From Arthrobacter psychrolactophilus (GTDB lineage: Bacteria; Actinomycetota; Actinomycetes; Actinomycetales; Micrococcaceae): a stretch of DNA of 64,000 nucleotides. The position numbers were made by a program, and so were the translations under genes. The notes under the pieces are model-generated. The model was not told the DNA's origin. It worked only from the letters and a program-made list of their open reading frames with translations, and did no database searches. The DNA lies in NCBI RefSeq assembly GCF_003219795.1, contig NZ_QJVC01000001.1, positions 186,001 to 250,000 of the forward strand, written 5' to 3'. Shown here in pieces: positions 31,640 to 41,137 of this stretch. Every line of letters begins with the position of its first letter. Position 1 is the stretch's first letter.

Positions 31640-32530
31640 ATGAAGAAGAATTTTTTGAGCGTCGTTGCTATTGCGGCAACCACGGCCCTGGCCCTGAGCG
31701 CCTGTGGCGCCGGAAGTGCCGGGGCGGTCCTGGACAACGGGGACAAGAAAGACGTCACGGTTGCTGTTTTCAACGGCTGGGACGAGGGCATTGCGGCCTC
31801 GGAACTGTGGAAGGTGATCCTCGATGAGAAGGGATACAACGTCAAGCTGCAAAATGCTGACGTGGCACCCGTCTTCTCCGGGCTCTCCACCGGCGACTAC
31901 GATCTGACGCTGGACACCTGGTTGCCCGTCACCCACGCCAGCCTGATGGAGGAATACGGCGAGAAGATCTCCGAGTTGGGCCAGTGGAACGACGAGGCTG
32001 CCCTGACCATCGCGGTCAACGAGGACGCCCCGATCGATTCGCTCGATGAGTTGGCTGCCAACGCCGATGCCTTCGGCAACAAGATCATCGGCATCGAGCC
32101 TGCCGCCGGCTTGACGAAGGTCACCACCGAAAAGGTCATCCCCACATACGGCCTGGACAAAATGGACTACGTCACCTCATCCACCCCGGCTATGCTCTCG
32201 GAGCTGAAGACGGCAACGTCTAAGGGCGAGAACATCGCCGTCACCTTGTGGCGTCCGCACTGGGCCTACGACGCTTTCCCTGTCAAGGATCTGAAGGATC
32301 CCCAGGGCGCACTGGGCGAGGCCGAGGGAATTTACGGCTATTCACGCCTTGATTTCGACGCCGATTACCCCACGCTCAATGGCTGGCTCAAGGACTTCAC
32401 GATGGACTCCAAGACGCTGTATTCCTTGGAAAATGCCATGTTTGGCGGCGACAAGATTGACGACTACACCGAGGTTGTCAAGACCTGGATCGGCGAGAAC
32501 CAGGAATATGTGGACTCCCTGACGTCCTAA
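31640..32530 (+). CDS. glycine betaine-binding lipoprotein
   Basis: 296 aa, OpuAC/ProX/GbuC type. Lipobox LALSAC at about residues 16-21 anchors it to the membrane outer face. The ligand-cage tryptophans of the family are visible in VFNGWDEGIAASELW, LTLDTWLPVTHASL and VTLWRPHWAYDAFPV, fitting a quaternary ammonium ligand such as glycine betaine or proline betaine. AAAGGA lies upstream of the ATG. Last gene of a three-gene operon, closed by a strong terminator. Confidence 0.94.
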   Translation: MKKNFLSVVAIAATTALALSACGAGSAGAVLDNGDKKDVTVAVFNGWDEGIAASELWKVILDEKGYNVKLQNADVAPVFSGLSTGDYDLTLDTWLPVTHASLMEEYGEKISELGQWNDEAALTIAVNEDAPIDSLDELAANADAFGNKIIGIEPAAGLTKVTTEKVIPTYGLDKMDYVTSSTPAMLSELKTATSKGENIAVTLWRPHWAYDAFPVKDLKDPQGALGEAEGIYGYSRLDFDADYPTLNGWLKDFTMDSKTLYSLENAMFGGDKIDDYTEVVKTWIGENQEYVDSLTS

Positions 32531-32542
32531 CTCTTTTCTGAC

Positions 32543-32592
32543 AAGTTCGACGGCGGACCACCCACCTCAGTGGGTGGTCCGCCGTCGAACTT
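32543..32592. terminator. bidirectional terminator between the betaine operon and nadE
   Basis: 23-bp perfect arms (32543-32565, 32570-32592) with CTCA loop between two convergent operons. Flanked by TTT on the plus side; on the minus side a T-rich stretch comes a few bases later. Confidence 0.88.
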
Positions 32593-32605
32593 TAAGCGCT
32601 AGAGG

Positions 32606-33427
32606 TTAGCGCCACCAGTTATCGAGCAGGGACACCGGAACGGTGCGCTTGTGCCGGCTCTGAAGGAAACGGCGTTCGATGGCGGCGGCGGCCTCTTCGG
32701 GAATGGTCTTTCCCTCGAGGTAGTCGTCGATGGCGTCGTAGCTGATGCCGAGCTCGTCCTCATCGGTGCGGCCGGGGACCCCGTCGAGCAGATCAGCCGT
32801 GGGCACCTTGTTCCAGATCTTTTCCGGGGCGCCCAACTCCTGCAACAGGGCCCGGTTTTGGCGCTTATTCAAGGTGAACAGCGGCAGGATGTCCGCTCCG
32901 CCGTCGCCAAACTTGGTGAAGAAACCGGTGACGGATTCCGCGGCATGGTCGGTGCCGATGACGAGCAAGTTGTCGTGGCCAGCCAAGGCATATTGCGCAA
33001 TCATCCGGGAGCGGGCCTTGATGTTGCCCTTGTTGAAATCGGTGACATCTTCCGTGGCGGTCTTGGCGAATTCTGCCTCAAAACCGTCCACCGCCGGGGC
33101 GATGTTGAAGGTCGATTCGGTCTTGGCATTGATGAACCTCAACGCCGCCTGAGCATCATCCTCATCGTGCTGGATGCCATAGGGGAGCCTGACGGCGATG
33201 AAATTCGCCTCGATGCCCTCGGTTGCCAGTTCTTCGACGGCTAGCTGAGCCAGGCGCCCGGCCAGCGAGGAATCGAGGCCGCCGCTGATGCCCAGCACGT
33301 ATCCCTTAGTTCCTGTGGCCTTGAGATAGTCCTTTAGGAACGTGACGCGGCGGGTAATTTCCGCAGCCGGGTCAATCGTGGGTTGGACGCCAAGTTCTGC
33401 AATGATCTGTGCCTGTAGTTCGCGCAT
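32606..33427 (-). CDS. nadE: NAD synthetase (ammonia-dependent)
   Basis: 273 aa, single-domain NadE without a glutaminase domain, joining ammonia to deamido-NAD at the end of NAD synthesis. The ATP pyrophosphatase loop [18 protein letters not shown] is at about 44-61; further family blocks are [42 protein letters not shown] and [15 protein letters not shown]. Length equals the E. coli and Bacillus enzymes. Upstream it is divergent from pyrE with only about 60 bp between them. Confidence 0.95.
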   Translation of the reverse strand: MRELQAQIIAELGVQPTIDPAAEITRRVTFLKDYLKATGTKGYVLGISGGLDSSLAGRLAQLAVEELATEGIEANFIAVRLPYGIQHDEDDAQAALRFINAKTESTFNIAPAVDGFEAEFAKTATEDVTDFNKGNIKARSRMIAQYALAGHDNLLVIGTDHAAESVTGFFTKFGDGGADILPLFTLNKRQNRALLQELGAPEKIWNKVPTADLLDGVPGRTDEDELGISYDAIDDYLEGKTIPEEAAAAIERRFLQSRHKRTVPVSLLDNWWR

Positions 33428-33488
33428 ACGACTAGCGTAGCTTGTGCGTATTTCGGCGGTGTTGCGTGACCCAATTACAATGAAAACT

Positions 33489-34055
33489 ATGACCTCAACA
33501 CTTGCTGCTGACCGCGCCCGCCTACTCGAACTTGTTAAGGAGCTGGCCGTTGTTCACGGCAAGGTAATCCTGTCCTCCGGTAAAGAGGCCGATTACTACA
33601 TCGACCTGCGTCGCATCACGCTCCACCACGAGGCTTCCCGCCTCGCCGGCCGCGTCATGCTGGCCATGCTGGATGATGCCGGCATTGAATTTGAAACCGC
33701 CGGTGGCCTGACCATGGGTGCCGATCCTGTCGGAACCGCCCTCATGCACGCAGCCGGCGATGCAGGCCGCGCCATCGACGCCTTCGTCGTCCGCAAGGCC
33801 CAGAAGTCCTACGGCATGGGCCGTCAGGTCGAAGGTCCCGGAGTTGACGGTCGCAACGTCGTCGTTCTGGAAGACACCTCCACCACGGGCGGTTCCGCCC
33901 TGACCGCCGTCGAGGGCGTACGCAAGGCCGGCGGCAACATCGTCGCCGTCGCCGTGATCGTTGATCGCGACACAGGTGCCAAGGAGCGCATCGAAGCAGA
34001 AGCTAATGTGCCCTACCTGTTCATCTTCGGCAAGGACGAACTCGGCCTGGACTAA
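33489..34055 (+). CDS. pyrE: orotate phosphoribosyltransferase
   Basis: 188 aa, pyrimidine synthesis: orotate + PRPP to OMP. The PRPP-binding signature [15 protein letters not shown] is at about 119-133; the flexible catalytic region [15 protein letters not shown] and the 5' opening [18 protein letters not shown] are typical. ATG 33489 follows AATGAAAACT without a clear ribosome site, so the mRNA may be leaderless or nearly so; an in-frame ATG exists at 33480. The stop overlaps that of the convergent DUF4242 gene by a few bases. pyrE here is separate from other pyr genes. Confidence 0.93.
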   Translation: MTSTLAADRARLLELVKELAVVHGKVILSSGKEADYYIDLRRITLHHEASRLAGRVMLAMLDDAGIEFETAGGLTMGADPVGTALMHAAGDAGRAIDAFVVRKAQKSYGMGRQVEGPGVDGRNVVVLEDTSTTGGSALTAVEGVRKAGGNIVAVAVIVDRDTGAKERIEAEANVPYLFIFGKDELGLD

Positions 34056-34300
34056 ACCGTCAAGGTGATGGTGTGGATTTCGTCAGCGGCATGCCCGGTG
34101 CGCTCATGAACGCCCTGCACGGCATCGGCTGAGGGTGCCTCGGACAGGCAAAAAACTTTGCCTGTCTCGGGGTCGGCCCAAGCGCTCTTGAAGACCACAT
34201 TCTCTTCACCTTGCGCTTGCAGGTCGGCCTCATGGGCTGCCTTGAGGGCATCTGCGGTAATGCCCTGCATATGATGGTGGACGTCCATGAACTCGGGCAT
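34052..34300 (-). CDS. DUF4242 / SCO4226-like small protein
   Basis: 82 aa. Family opening PEFMDVHHHMQGITADALKAAH, then NVVFKSAWADPETGKVFCLSEAPSADAV and VHERTGHAADEIHTI, matching the ferredoxin-like DUF4242 group of which SCO4226 of Streptomyces is described as nickel-binding. The histidine cluster near the N-terminus could bind metal. ATG 34300 has AAGGAAG upstream, so the longer frame to 34339 is not used. Tail-to-tail overlap with pyrE. Confidence 0.82.
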   Translation of the reverse strand: MPEFMDVHHHMQGITADALKAAHEADLQAQGEENVVFKSAWADPETGKVFCLSEAPSADAVQGVHERTGHAADEIHTITLTV

Positions 34301-34449
34301 GGCGCACTTCCTTAGTAGTGGTGAAACCACATATTTCAATGCTTATATAACCCTATGGCGAAAGCTCGTGTCAGGGTAGAAGTACCAACGCGTAACTTCC
34401 ATCCTGACCATCATTAACCAACCTTGCCTGAGGCAAGGAGAGGATTGTT

Positions 34450-35076
34450 TTGTCGAAGCTGTATTTCCGTCATGGTGCCATGAACTCCGGCAAGTCGACG
34501 GGTCTCTTGCAGGCGGCCTTCAACTATGAAGAACGCGGGCAACGGGTCCTGTTAGCCAAGCCCGGAGTGGACACAAAAGGGGAGAACTCGATTGTTTCTC
34601 GCCTGGGGGTGAGCCGCGAGGTGGACTTCATCATCCCGCCCGGAGCAGACGCGCGGGCCTTGTTCGCCGCTCAGGCCCGAGGCGATGATCCCGATGCGCT
34701 CCTCGAGCACGTCGACATGGCGCCCGTCGCCTGCCTACTGGTCGACGAGGCCCAGTTCCTAGACCCCGCACAGGTTGACGATCTGTTCCGCATCGCTGTT
34801 CTGGATGGAGTTCCGGTTCTGGCTTATGGCCTGCGGACGGACTTCCGCACCCGCGCCTTCCCTGGGGCTGCCCGGCTGCTGGAAATCGCACATTCGCTCG
34901 AAGAGCTGAAAACCATTTGCCGTTGTGGCCGGAAGGCCATGTTCAATACCCGCCGCGTGGGCGGGGATATTGTGTTCGACGGCGAACAGGTCGCCATCGA
35001 GGGTGCCGAGGTTTGGTATGAATCCCTGTGCGGCACCTGTTATCTCGAGGAGTCCGGCGGACAGCTGGGTTCCTAA
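34450..35076 (+). CDS. tdk: thymidine kinase
   Basis: 208 aa, type II thymidine kinase phosphorylating thymidine with ATP in pyrimidine salvage. P-loop HGAMNSGKST at residues 8-17, Walker B/catalytic CLLVDEAQFLD at about 95-105, lasso region with zinc ligands CRCGRKAMF and CGTCYLE near the C-terminus, and the thymidine-binding VWYESLC. The start is a TTG at 34450: AAGGAGAGGA lies just upstream, and no ATG or GTG is available in frame. Confidence 0.94.
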   Translation: MSKLYFRHGAMNSGKSTGLLQAAFNYEERGQRVLLAKPGVDTKGENSIVSRLGVSREVDFIIPPGADARALFAAQARGDDPDALLEHVDMAPVACLLVDEAQFLDPAQVDDLFRIAVLDGVPVLAYGLRTDFRTRAFPGAARLLEIAHSLEELKTICRCGRKAMFNTRRVGGDIVFDGEQVAIEGAEVWYESLCGTCYLEESGGQLGS

Positions 35077-35079
35077 CAG

Positions 35080-35113
35080 CCTGCCCCGCTGAGCGTTAGC
35101 TCAGTGGGGCAGG
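35080..35113. terminator. hairpin between tdk and the acetyltransferase gene
   Basis: 15-bp arms (35080-35094, 35099-35113) with GTTA loop and one G-T pair. The right arm overlaps the last codons of the convergent acetyltransferase gene. No long T-run, so termination strength is uncertain. Confidence 0.65.
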
Positions 35114-35611
35114 TTCCAAGATGCGCGCGAACATGATGTGGTCCTGCCATTCGCCGGCGATCTTGAGATATTTTGGCGCCAGTCCGTAGCGGCTGAACCC
35201 GTTTTTCTCGAGCACCTTCTGCGAGCGAACATTGTGCACCAGCGTTTCAGCCTGAAGGCGGTGCAAGCCAAGCTGGTTCGCGGCATAGTCGGCGGCCTCC
35301 GCAACCGCGGCGCTGGCAAGCCCTGCGCCGTTCTCGGCTTCGGCCACCCAATATCCCAGGGCGGCCGACTGCAAGGCGCCGTGCACAATGCCGTTGATAT
35401 TCAAGCGGCCGGCCAAGCCGCCTTGCGAGTTCACGATGACAAACGGCACCATGGTGCCGGCCTCATAAGCCTCTAAGGCGGCGCTGGCCAGTTCGCCCTG
35501 CTTCGCAACGGTAAAGAATTCATCCTCGCGTACCGGATCCCAGGGGCGCAAAAAATCCCGATTGTTCACGAAGAGCTCCGTGAGCTCCTCGACGTCGGAT
35601 ATTTGCAGCAA
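35096..35611 (-). CDS. GNAT N-acetyltransferase (RimJ/RimL-like)
   Basis: 171 aa from the first usable start. Acetyltransferase_3 features: NNRDFLRPWDPVREDEFFTV near the N-terminus, LGYWVAEAENGAGLASAAVA (acetyl-CoA loop, here AENGAGLAS), and LHRLQAETLVHNVRSQKVLE followed by GFSRYGLAPKYLKI. Likely N-terminal acetylation of a ribosomal or other protein. The start is unclear: TTG 35611 has no ribosome site, while the AAGGAAG site and the family's usual first strand lie about 20 bases further upstream where no standard start codon exists. The 3' end overlaps a hairpin. Confidence 0.82.
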   Translation of the reverse strand: MLQISDVEELTELFVNNRDFLRPWDPVREDEFFTVAKQGELASAALEAYEAGTMVPFVIVNSQGGLAGRLNINGIVHGALQSAALGYWVAEAENGAGLASAAVAEAADYAANQLGLHRLQAETLVHNVRSQKVLEKNGFSRYGLAPKYLKIAGEWQDHIMFARILEPAPLS

Positions 35612-35661
35612 ACGGGTGACGGTACGCGTGACGGACTTCCTTCTTCTGGTTGGTGTGCTGC

Positions 35662-36456
35662 TTAGAGGTGATCGAGCAGGTCTGCCACAGAGTTCAAGGC
35701 CTGATTCGGGCGGAACGGGTATGCATCGATGTCCGCAGGCTGCGTGATGCCACTGAAGACCAGCACGGTGTGCAGGCCAGCCTCCATGCCGGCAATGATG
35801 TCGGTGTCCATCCGGTCACCGATCATGGCGGTGGTTTCCGAATGTGCCTGAATCCGGTTCATGGCTGAACGGAACATCATCGGGTTGGGCTTGCCCACAA
35901 TGTAAGGATCGCGGCCGGTGGCCTTAGTGATCAATGCGGCAATGGCACCCGTGGCAGGCAGGGGCCCTTCCATGGACGGGCCGGTGGCATCCGGGTTGGT
36001 GGCGATGAAACGGGCGCCGTCACCAATGTGTCGGATGGCCTTCGTGATGGCCTCGAAGGAGTAGCTGCGGGTTTCGCCGAGAACTACATAGTCGGGCTTC
36101 TGGTCGGTGAGGATGAAGCCGGCCTCATGCAACGCCGTCGTCAATCCAGCCTCGCCGATGACATAGGCGCGTCCGCCCGGCATCTGCGACTTCAAGAACT
36201 GTGCCGTGGCGAGAGCCGAGGTCCAGAGGTTTTCCTCGGGGACTTCTAGGCCCGACTGCTTGAGACGTGCAGCCAGGTCACGCGGGGTGTAGATCGAGTT
36301 ATTGGTCAGGACCAGGAATCGCTTAGAGGTGTCTACCCAGCGCTGAATCAGGTCGGCGGCACCGGGGACAGCCTTATTCTCGTGGACCAGGACGCCGTCC
36401 ATGTCGGTGAGCCAGCATTCAATATCTAAGGGCTGGCGATTTTGCACGTTGCTCAT
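35662..36456 (-). CDS. HAD-IIA family hydrolase (NagD-like phosphatase)
   Basis: 264 aa, cytoplasmic phosphatase of the HAD superfamily with a C2 cap. Motif I WLTDMDGVLVHE with nucleophile Asp and acid/base Asp, motif II VLTNNSIYTPRDLA, motif III/IV VGKPNPMMF and IGDRMDTDIIAGMEAGL. Members dephosphorylate nucleoside monophosphates or sugar phosphates; the actual substrate is unknown. ATG 36456 has AGGAGG upstream, so the longer frame to 36561 is not used. Divergent from the RNA methyltransferase. Confidence 0.9.
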   Translation of the reverse strand: MSNVQNRQPLDIECWLTDMDGVLVHENKAVPGAADLIQRWVDTSKRFLVLTNNSIYTPRDLAARLKQSGLEVPEENLWTSALATAQFLKSQMPGGRAYVIGEAGLTTALHEAGFILTDQKPDYVVLGETRSYSFEAITKAIRHIGDGARFIATNPDATGPSMEGPLPATGAIAALITKATGRDPYIVGKPNPMMFRSAMNRIQAHSETTAMIGDRMDTDIIAGMEAGLHTVLVFSGITQPADIDAYPFRPNQALNSVADLLDHL

Positions 36457-36552
36457 GGTTCCTCCTGAAGGGGCAATGATATTCAAGCTCCAGTCTGTCA
36501 GATCCATCACCGCACGAAGGAACGCCGGGGAACTAGCGGCTAAAGTTAACCG

Positions 36553-37242
36553 GTGAGCCATTCAGAGAACACTTCTCCCGCGCAGGATGAAACCACCCCC
36601 GCGGAAACGCCCGAATATCCCGAACTGCACCATGAGGTCGGCGTTGGGCCGTGGGAAGGTGAGCTGCCCGAGGGCGACCACTGGGACCCAGAGCTGTTGG
36701 CCATTGGCGACCGTCGCAACGTCCTGGACGAATACCGGTACTGGTCCATGGACGCCATCATCGCCGAATTGGACACGCGCCGCCACGAATTCCATGTCGC
36801 CATTGAGAACTGGCAACACGACATGAACATCGGCACCGTGGTGCGCACCGCCAACGCCTTCCTCGCCAAGGAAGTCCACATCATTGGACGACGCCGGTGG
36901 AACAAGCGCGGCGCCATGGTCACCGACCGCTACCAGCACGTCCGTCACCACCCCACGGTGGAGGACTTTGTGGTGTGGGCGAAGGGCGAAGGCCTGGCCA
37001 TTATCGGCATCGACATCTTCCCGGACTCTGAGCAGCTTGAGAGCTATGAGCTGCCCCGCAACTGCGTCTTCGTGTTCGGCCAGGAGGGCCCGGGGCTAAG
37101 CGATGAGGTCCACACCGCGGCGGAGACCACCTTGTCGATTGAGCAATTTGGCTCGACTCGTTCCATCAACGCCGCCTCCGCAGCCGGCATCGCCATGCAC
37201 GCATGGATCCGCCGCCACGTGTTCAACCAGCGGGTCTCCTAG
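36553..37242 (+). CDS. TrmH/SpoU family RNA 2'-O-methyltransferase
   Basis: 229 aa. SPOUT fold with deep trefoil knot motifs: IENWQHDMNIGTVVRTANAF (motif 1), CVFVFGQEGPGLSDEVHTAA (motif 2) and LSIEQFGSTRSINAASAAGI (motif 3), which bind S-adenosylmethionine. An acidic N-terminal extension of about 50 residues rich in Glu, Pro and Thr precedes the catalytic domain. GTG start 36553. It would methylate a ribose in tRNA or 23S rRNA; the target cannot be chosen from sequence. Lies about 185 bp upstream of fba. Confidence 0.9.
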   Translation: MSHSENTSPAQDETTPAETPEYPELHHEVGVGPWEGELPEGDHWDPELLAIGDRRNVLDEYRYWSMDAIIAELDTRRHEFHVAIENWQHDMNIGTVVRTANAFLAKEVHIIGRRRWNKRGAMVTDRYQHVRHHPTVEDFVVWAKGEGLAIIGIDIFPDSEQLESYELPRNCVFVFGQEGPGLSDEVHTAAETTLSIEQFGSTRSINAASAAGIAMHAWIRRHVFNQRVS

Positions 37243-37426
37243 CCTCTCCACGATGGGGGGAGGGGCGGCTGGTGAGGGGTTCGACGTCGGGCTTGAAAAT
37301 GTCCACAGACTGAACCTTGGCTTCATCTTGTTCGCCACTCTGGGCGTAATCGCTAAGATGGAGCTAGCTATGCGGGGTTGACGTGTCGTCAGCCCCTTTG
37401 TACCGTTCAGCCCAGAGGAGCTTTTC

Positions 37427-38449
<1,023 letters not shown>

Positions 38450-38875
38450 ATGTCTGACGATTTCCGCAAGAACCTGCTCGGCCCGGAGCCCACATTGCTC
38501 CCGGTTGAGGAGGCTGTTGAGGCCCGTCTGGCTGCAGGTGACGAGGCTGTTGATCTCGCCGCCGGGAACCCGACCTCGTCCCTCTTGTGGGCGATCTTGG
38601 CAGACGAGGCGTTTGCGGAAGGCCGGACCATCGAGTCCTACGCCTACGCGCGTACCGGCTACCACCGCGGCCTGGACTCCCTGCGTCGCAATGGCTGGCG
38701 TGGAACGGGCCCTGTCCCGTACGCACACGAAGGAAACCGCGGCTTCCTGCGTGCGCTGTACGCGCTGGGCCGTGCGGCCGGAGCTATCGGCGAGTCCGAT
38801 GAGGCTGCCCGCATTGCCACGTTCCTGAACGACTCCGACCCGTTGGCCACGGCCGCGATCGAAGCTGCTCTGTAG
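38450..38875 (+). CDS. DUF3151 family protein
   Basis: 141 aa. Helical cytoplasmic protein with opening FRKNLLGPEPTLLPVEEAVE and a TPR-like body (SLLWAILADEAFAEG, SYAYARTGYHRGLDSLRRNG, GFLRALYALGRAAGAIGESDE). It matches DUF3151, a family located next to fba across actinobacteria; function unknown. ATG follows the fba stop codon with no gap, so the two genes are translated from one mRNA. Strong terminator 13 bp downstream. Confidence 0.87.
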   Translation: MSDDFRKNLLGPEPTLLPVEEAVEARLAAGDEAVDLAAGNPTSSLLWAILADEAFAEGRTIESYAYARTGYHRGLDSLRRNGWRGTGPVPYAHEGNRGFLRALYALGRAAGAIGESDEAARIATFLNDSDPLATAAIEAAL

Positions 38876-38888
38876 CGTTTACTCAAAG

Positions 38889-38947
38889 ACGGAGCTTGTG
38901 TGTGAGTCGGTGAAAAATCACCGGCTCACACACAGGCTCCGTTTTTT
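38889..38947 (+). terminator. terminator of the fba-DUF3151 operon
   Basis: 25-bp arms (38889-38913, 38918-38942) with an AAAA loop; all pairs are Watson-Crick except two G-T. Followed by TTTTTT. One of the strongest terminators in the window. Confidence 0.93.
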
Positions 38948-38975
38948 GTGCCCGGATCTCGACGTCGGACCAACC

Positions 38976-39326
38976 ATGAGTCATGCTGTGGGCATGGAAA
39001 AAGCAATTTCGTCCCCGCTGGCGGTCGCCGACTTCGAAGCCCTGGCCGCTGACCTGGCGGGGTTGGGTGTCACGGTAGGAAAAATGTTCGGAGCCACCTC
39101 GCTCATGGTCGGCAACAAGGCTATTGGCTGTCTTCACGGAGATGGTGTGGCCTTCAAATTGGGCCGCGACAGTAGGGCGCATGCCGCGGCCCTTGAACTT
39201 CCGGGAGCCACGCTCTTTGACCCGTCGGGCATGGGACGGCCGTTTAAAGATTGGGTCGTGGCTCCGCTGGCCTGCGCCGAACGCTGGGCGGACCTGGGTG
39301 AAGCCGCGATCGAGGCTGTGCGGTAG
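38976..39326 (+). CDS. TfoX N-terminal domain protein
   Basis: 116 aa (110 if ATG 38994 is used). TfoX_N fold: VTVGKMFGATSLMVGNKAIG, CLHGDGVAFKLGRD and LFDPSGMGRPFKDWVVAP. In gammaproteobacteria TfoX controls competence, but these short actinobacterial proteins have only the N-terminal domain and no known role. Neither start has a clear ribosome site. Monocistronic, between the fba terminator and the repeat copy at 39367. Confidence 0.8.
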   Translation: MSHAVGMEKAISSPLAVADFEALAADLAGLGVTVGKMFGATSLMVGNKAIGCLHGDGVAFKLGRDSRAHAAALELPGATLFDPSGMGRPFKDWVVAPLACAERWADLGEAAIEAVR

Positions 39327-39366
39327 CTCGCCAGCAGGTTTTCGCCGGCGGGCATGCCTGGCTCAG

Positions 39367-39429
39367 CGTTGACCCGCCAGATCACGCCCTTAACCCACGG
39401 CCAAAGCGGCGCGACGTGACGGGTCAACG
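39367..39429. repeat. 63-bp palindromic repeat, copy C
   Basis: Begins CGTTGACCCGCCAGATCACG and ends GACGTGACGGGTCAACG; exactly the length of copies A and B 24 kb away. Terminal 13-14 nt arms pair with at most one mismatch. It lies between the TfoX-like gene and the SDR gene (convergent ends). Confidence 0.8.
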
Positions 39430-39475
39430 CAGGTATAGGGAGAATCTGCCCCATTTTTGAGGGCAGTGCCATCCC

Positions 39476-40273
39476 CTAGTCCCAGATGTTGTCTCCACGC
39501 AGTGTCGCGTCAACGCCACCATCGATGTAGATGGTCTGACCCGTGGTGTGGGTGTTTTCTTCGCTGGTCAACCAGGTGAGGAGGTAAGCCAGCGCGATCG
39601 GCTTCGAATGCCCGTTCAGCGGCATCGGCATGTTGTCATCAACCAGCTTGCGACCCTCTTCCGTGGAGAGTAGCTTCTCGGTCATGGGGGAGACCACGGT
39701 TCCGGGAGCGACGGCGTTCAACGGGATGCCGGCGCCGGCCCAGCGGGCCGTGATGCTTTCGCGGCGAACCCAGCGGCTCAGTGCGCGCTTGCTGGACGGG
39801 TAGTTGAGGTAACCGGCGGGACCCTGCGCCGTCAAGGCGGCACCAATTTCCAGAGCCTTGGCTTCGTCGCCTGCCAGGAGAGCGTCAACGAGTTCCGGTG
39901 AGTTGGTCTGCAGCGATGCTGCGGAACTGACGACGGCGGCACGCGGCGCCGGGCTCTTGGCCAGAACGGGGGCCAAAAGTTCCAGGAACTCAGTGACTCC
40001 GAAGTAGTTCACGCTGACCGTCAGGGGGATGGGTGCGGAGATGCCGGCGCAGGCGATAACGGCGTCGATCGTGCCGTTGGAGAGTTCGATAGCCTTTTCT
40101 GCGGCTTCCTTGCGGCCGGCCGCCGTGCTCAGATCGGCGTCGATCTCGGCGCCCTTGAGGTCAACGCCGATGACGGTCTCGCCGCGTTCGCGCAAGAGTG
40201 TTGCGGTGGTGAGGCCAATTCCTGAGCCTGCGCCGGTGACGATGTAGCTACGAGTAGTTGCTGTTTCAGTCAT
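39476..40273 (-). CDS. short-chain dehydrogenase/reductase
   Basis: 265 aa, NAD(P)-dependent oxidoreductase. Cofactor motif IVTGAGSGIGLTTATLL at about 11-27, catalytic Tyr-Lys pair in YPSSKRALSRWVRRES, and NAVAPGTVVSPMTEKLL. The layout is close to 3-alpha-hydroxysteroid dehydrogenase/carbonyl reductase-like SDRs (VxLN-APG ending, short loop before the Tyr). GAAGGAG precedes ATG 40273, which overlaps the stop of the MarR gene by ATGA. Substrate unknown; a ketone or steroid-like compound sensed by the MarR partner is inference. Confidence 0.88.
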   Translation of the reverse strand: MTETATTRSYIVTGAGSGIGLTTATLLRERGETVIGVDLKGAEIDADLSTAAGRKEAAEKAIELSNGTIDAVIACAGISAPIPLTVSVNYFGVTEFLELLAPVLAKSPAPRAAVVSSAASLQTNSPELVDALLAGDEAKALEIGAALTAQGPAGYLNYPSSKRALSRWVRRESITARWAGAGIPLNAVAPGTVVSPMTEKLLSTEEGRKLVDDNMPMPLNGHSKPIALAYLLTWLTSEENTHTTGQTIYIDGGVDATLRGDNIWD

Positions 40274-40815
40274 GATAGTTCTCCTTCGATGTGCTCCGGT
40301 GTTGAAGACTCCGGACGTTTTGGGGTGGTTCGTAGGTGGCGGGACAATTCCGTGGTGGAGTGTTCCAATTTGTTCAGCAAGCGCACCAGATCCAGACGGT
40401 CCTGTTGTTCCCATCCAGTGAGTAGCTCGGCTACCAAGGAGTCGCCGGCGTGAACAAAGGAATTCGCGACGGTGCGTCCGTTTGGGGTGAGTGTGACGAG
40501 ACTGGCCCGGGCATCAGCAGGATCGGGAACGCGTTCCACAATCCCGGCCGTGCTCAGTCGTGCCAGGATTTTGCTCATATTGGAGGCGCCGGTCACCATT
40601 TTTCGTGCCAGGTCGGAGGGGCGTCGAGGCGCTCCCGTGGAGAGGAAGGTGATGACAGTGATGGATCCATGATCCAGTTCCAGTCCTTCCCGCGCCACAA
40701 CTGCGGTCAGAAAATCCGGAGCGCTCCACTCGCCAATGATGCGAACGAGTGAGCTCATGAGCGTGTGGCTATAGGGCCTCACAGGGTGGTTCCCCTGGTT
40801 CTCGAATGCCGTCAC
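40270..40815 (-). CDS. MarR family transcriptional regulator
   Basis: 181 aa. Winged helix domain: ITVITFLSTGAPRRPSDLAR, KMVTGASNMSKILARLSTAG and VERVPDPADARASLVTLTPN (the DxRxxxVxLT wing). AAGGAGG lies 5 nt before GTG 40815, which fixes the start. ATGA overlap with the SDR gene downstream. Its own promoter (40870-40898) carries an inverted repeat in the spacer, so auto-repression with release by a small molecule is likely. Confidence 0.88.
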   Translation of the reverse strand: MTAFENQGNHPVRPYSHTLMSSLVRIIGEWSAPDFLTAVVAREGLELDHGSITVITFLSTGAPRRPSDLARKMVTGASNMSKILARLSTAGIVERVPDPADARASLVTLTPNGRTVANSFVHAGDSLVAELLTGWEQQDRLDLVRLLNKLEHSTTELSRHLRTTPKRPESSTPEHIEGELS

Positions 40816-40863
40816 GACTGCCTCCTTGGGTCGCCTCCTGAGAGGCGACCTTTTTACTTTCCT

Positions 40864-40898
40864 GAAGACAGTATATGTGTTTACTGTCGCGAAGACAA
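40864..40898 (-). promoter_or_regulatory. promoter and likely operator of the MarR-SDR operon
   Basis: Minus strand TTGTCT (40893-40898), 17-nt spacer, TATACT (40870-40875). An inverted repeat GACAGTA (40867-40873) / TACTGTC (40882-40888) overlaps the -10 box, and GAAGACA occurs twice as a direct repeat (40864-40870, 40891-40897). This is a typical place for MarR autorepression. Confidence 0.65.
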
Positions 40899-41137
40899 TA
40901 AAAATGCAGGACATGATTTGTAGCAACCTCGTCCAAAGGTGGTGCGGAATGTGCGACTGCAGGGGCCGTGAAGTAAACTTAGGAGGTAAGACCCCCTTGA
41001 TCGTTCGCTTGACTGGCACTCGTCAGATCCTGCGGTGCGGTTCCCAAGGGGTATTTTCGTGCCCGGACACCGTACGGCGGAACAACCGCTGATCAATGCA
41101 GCGTCCGGCTCAACTTATGAGCAAGGGGGAGGGTCCC

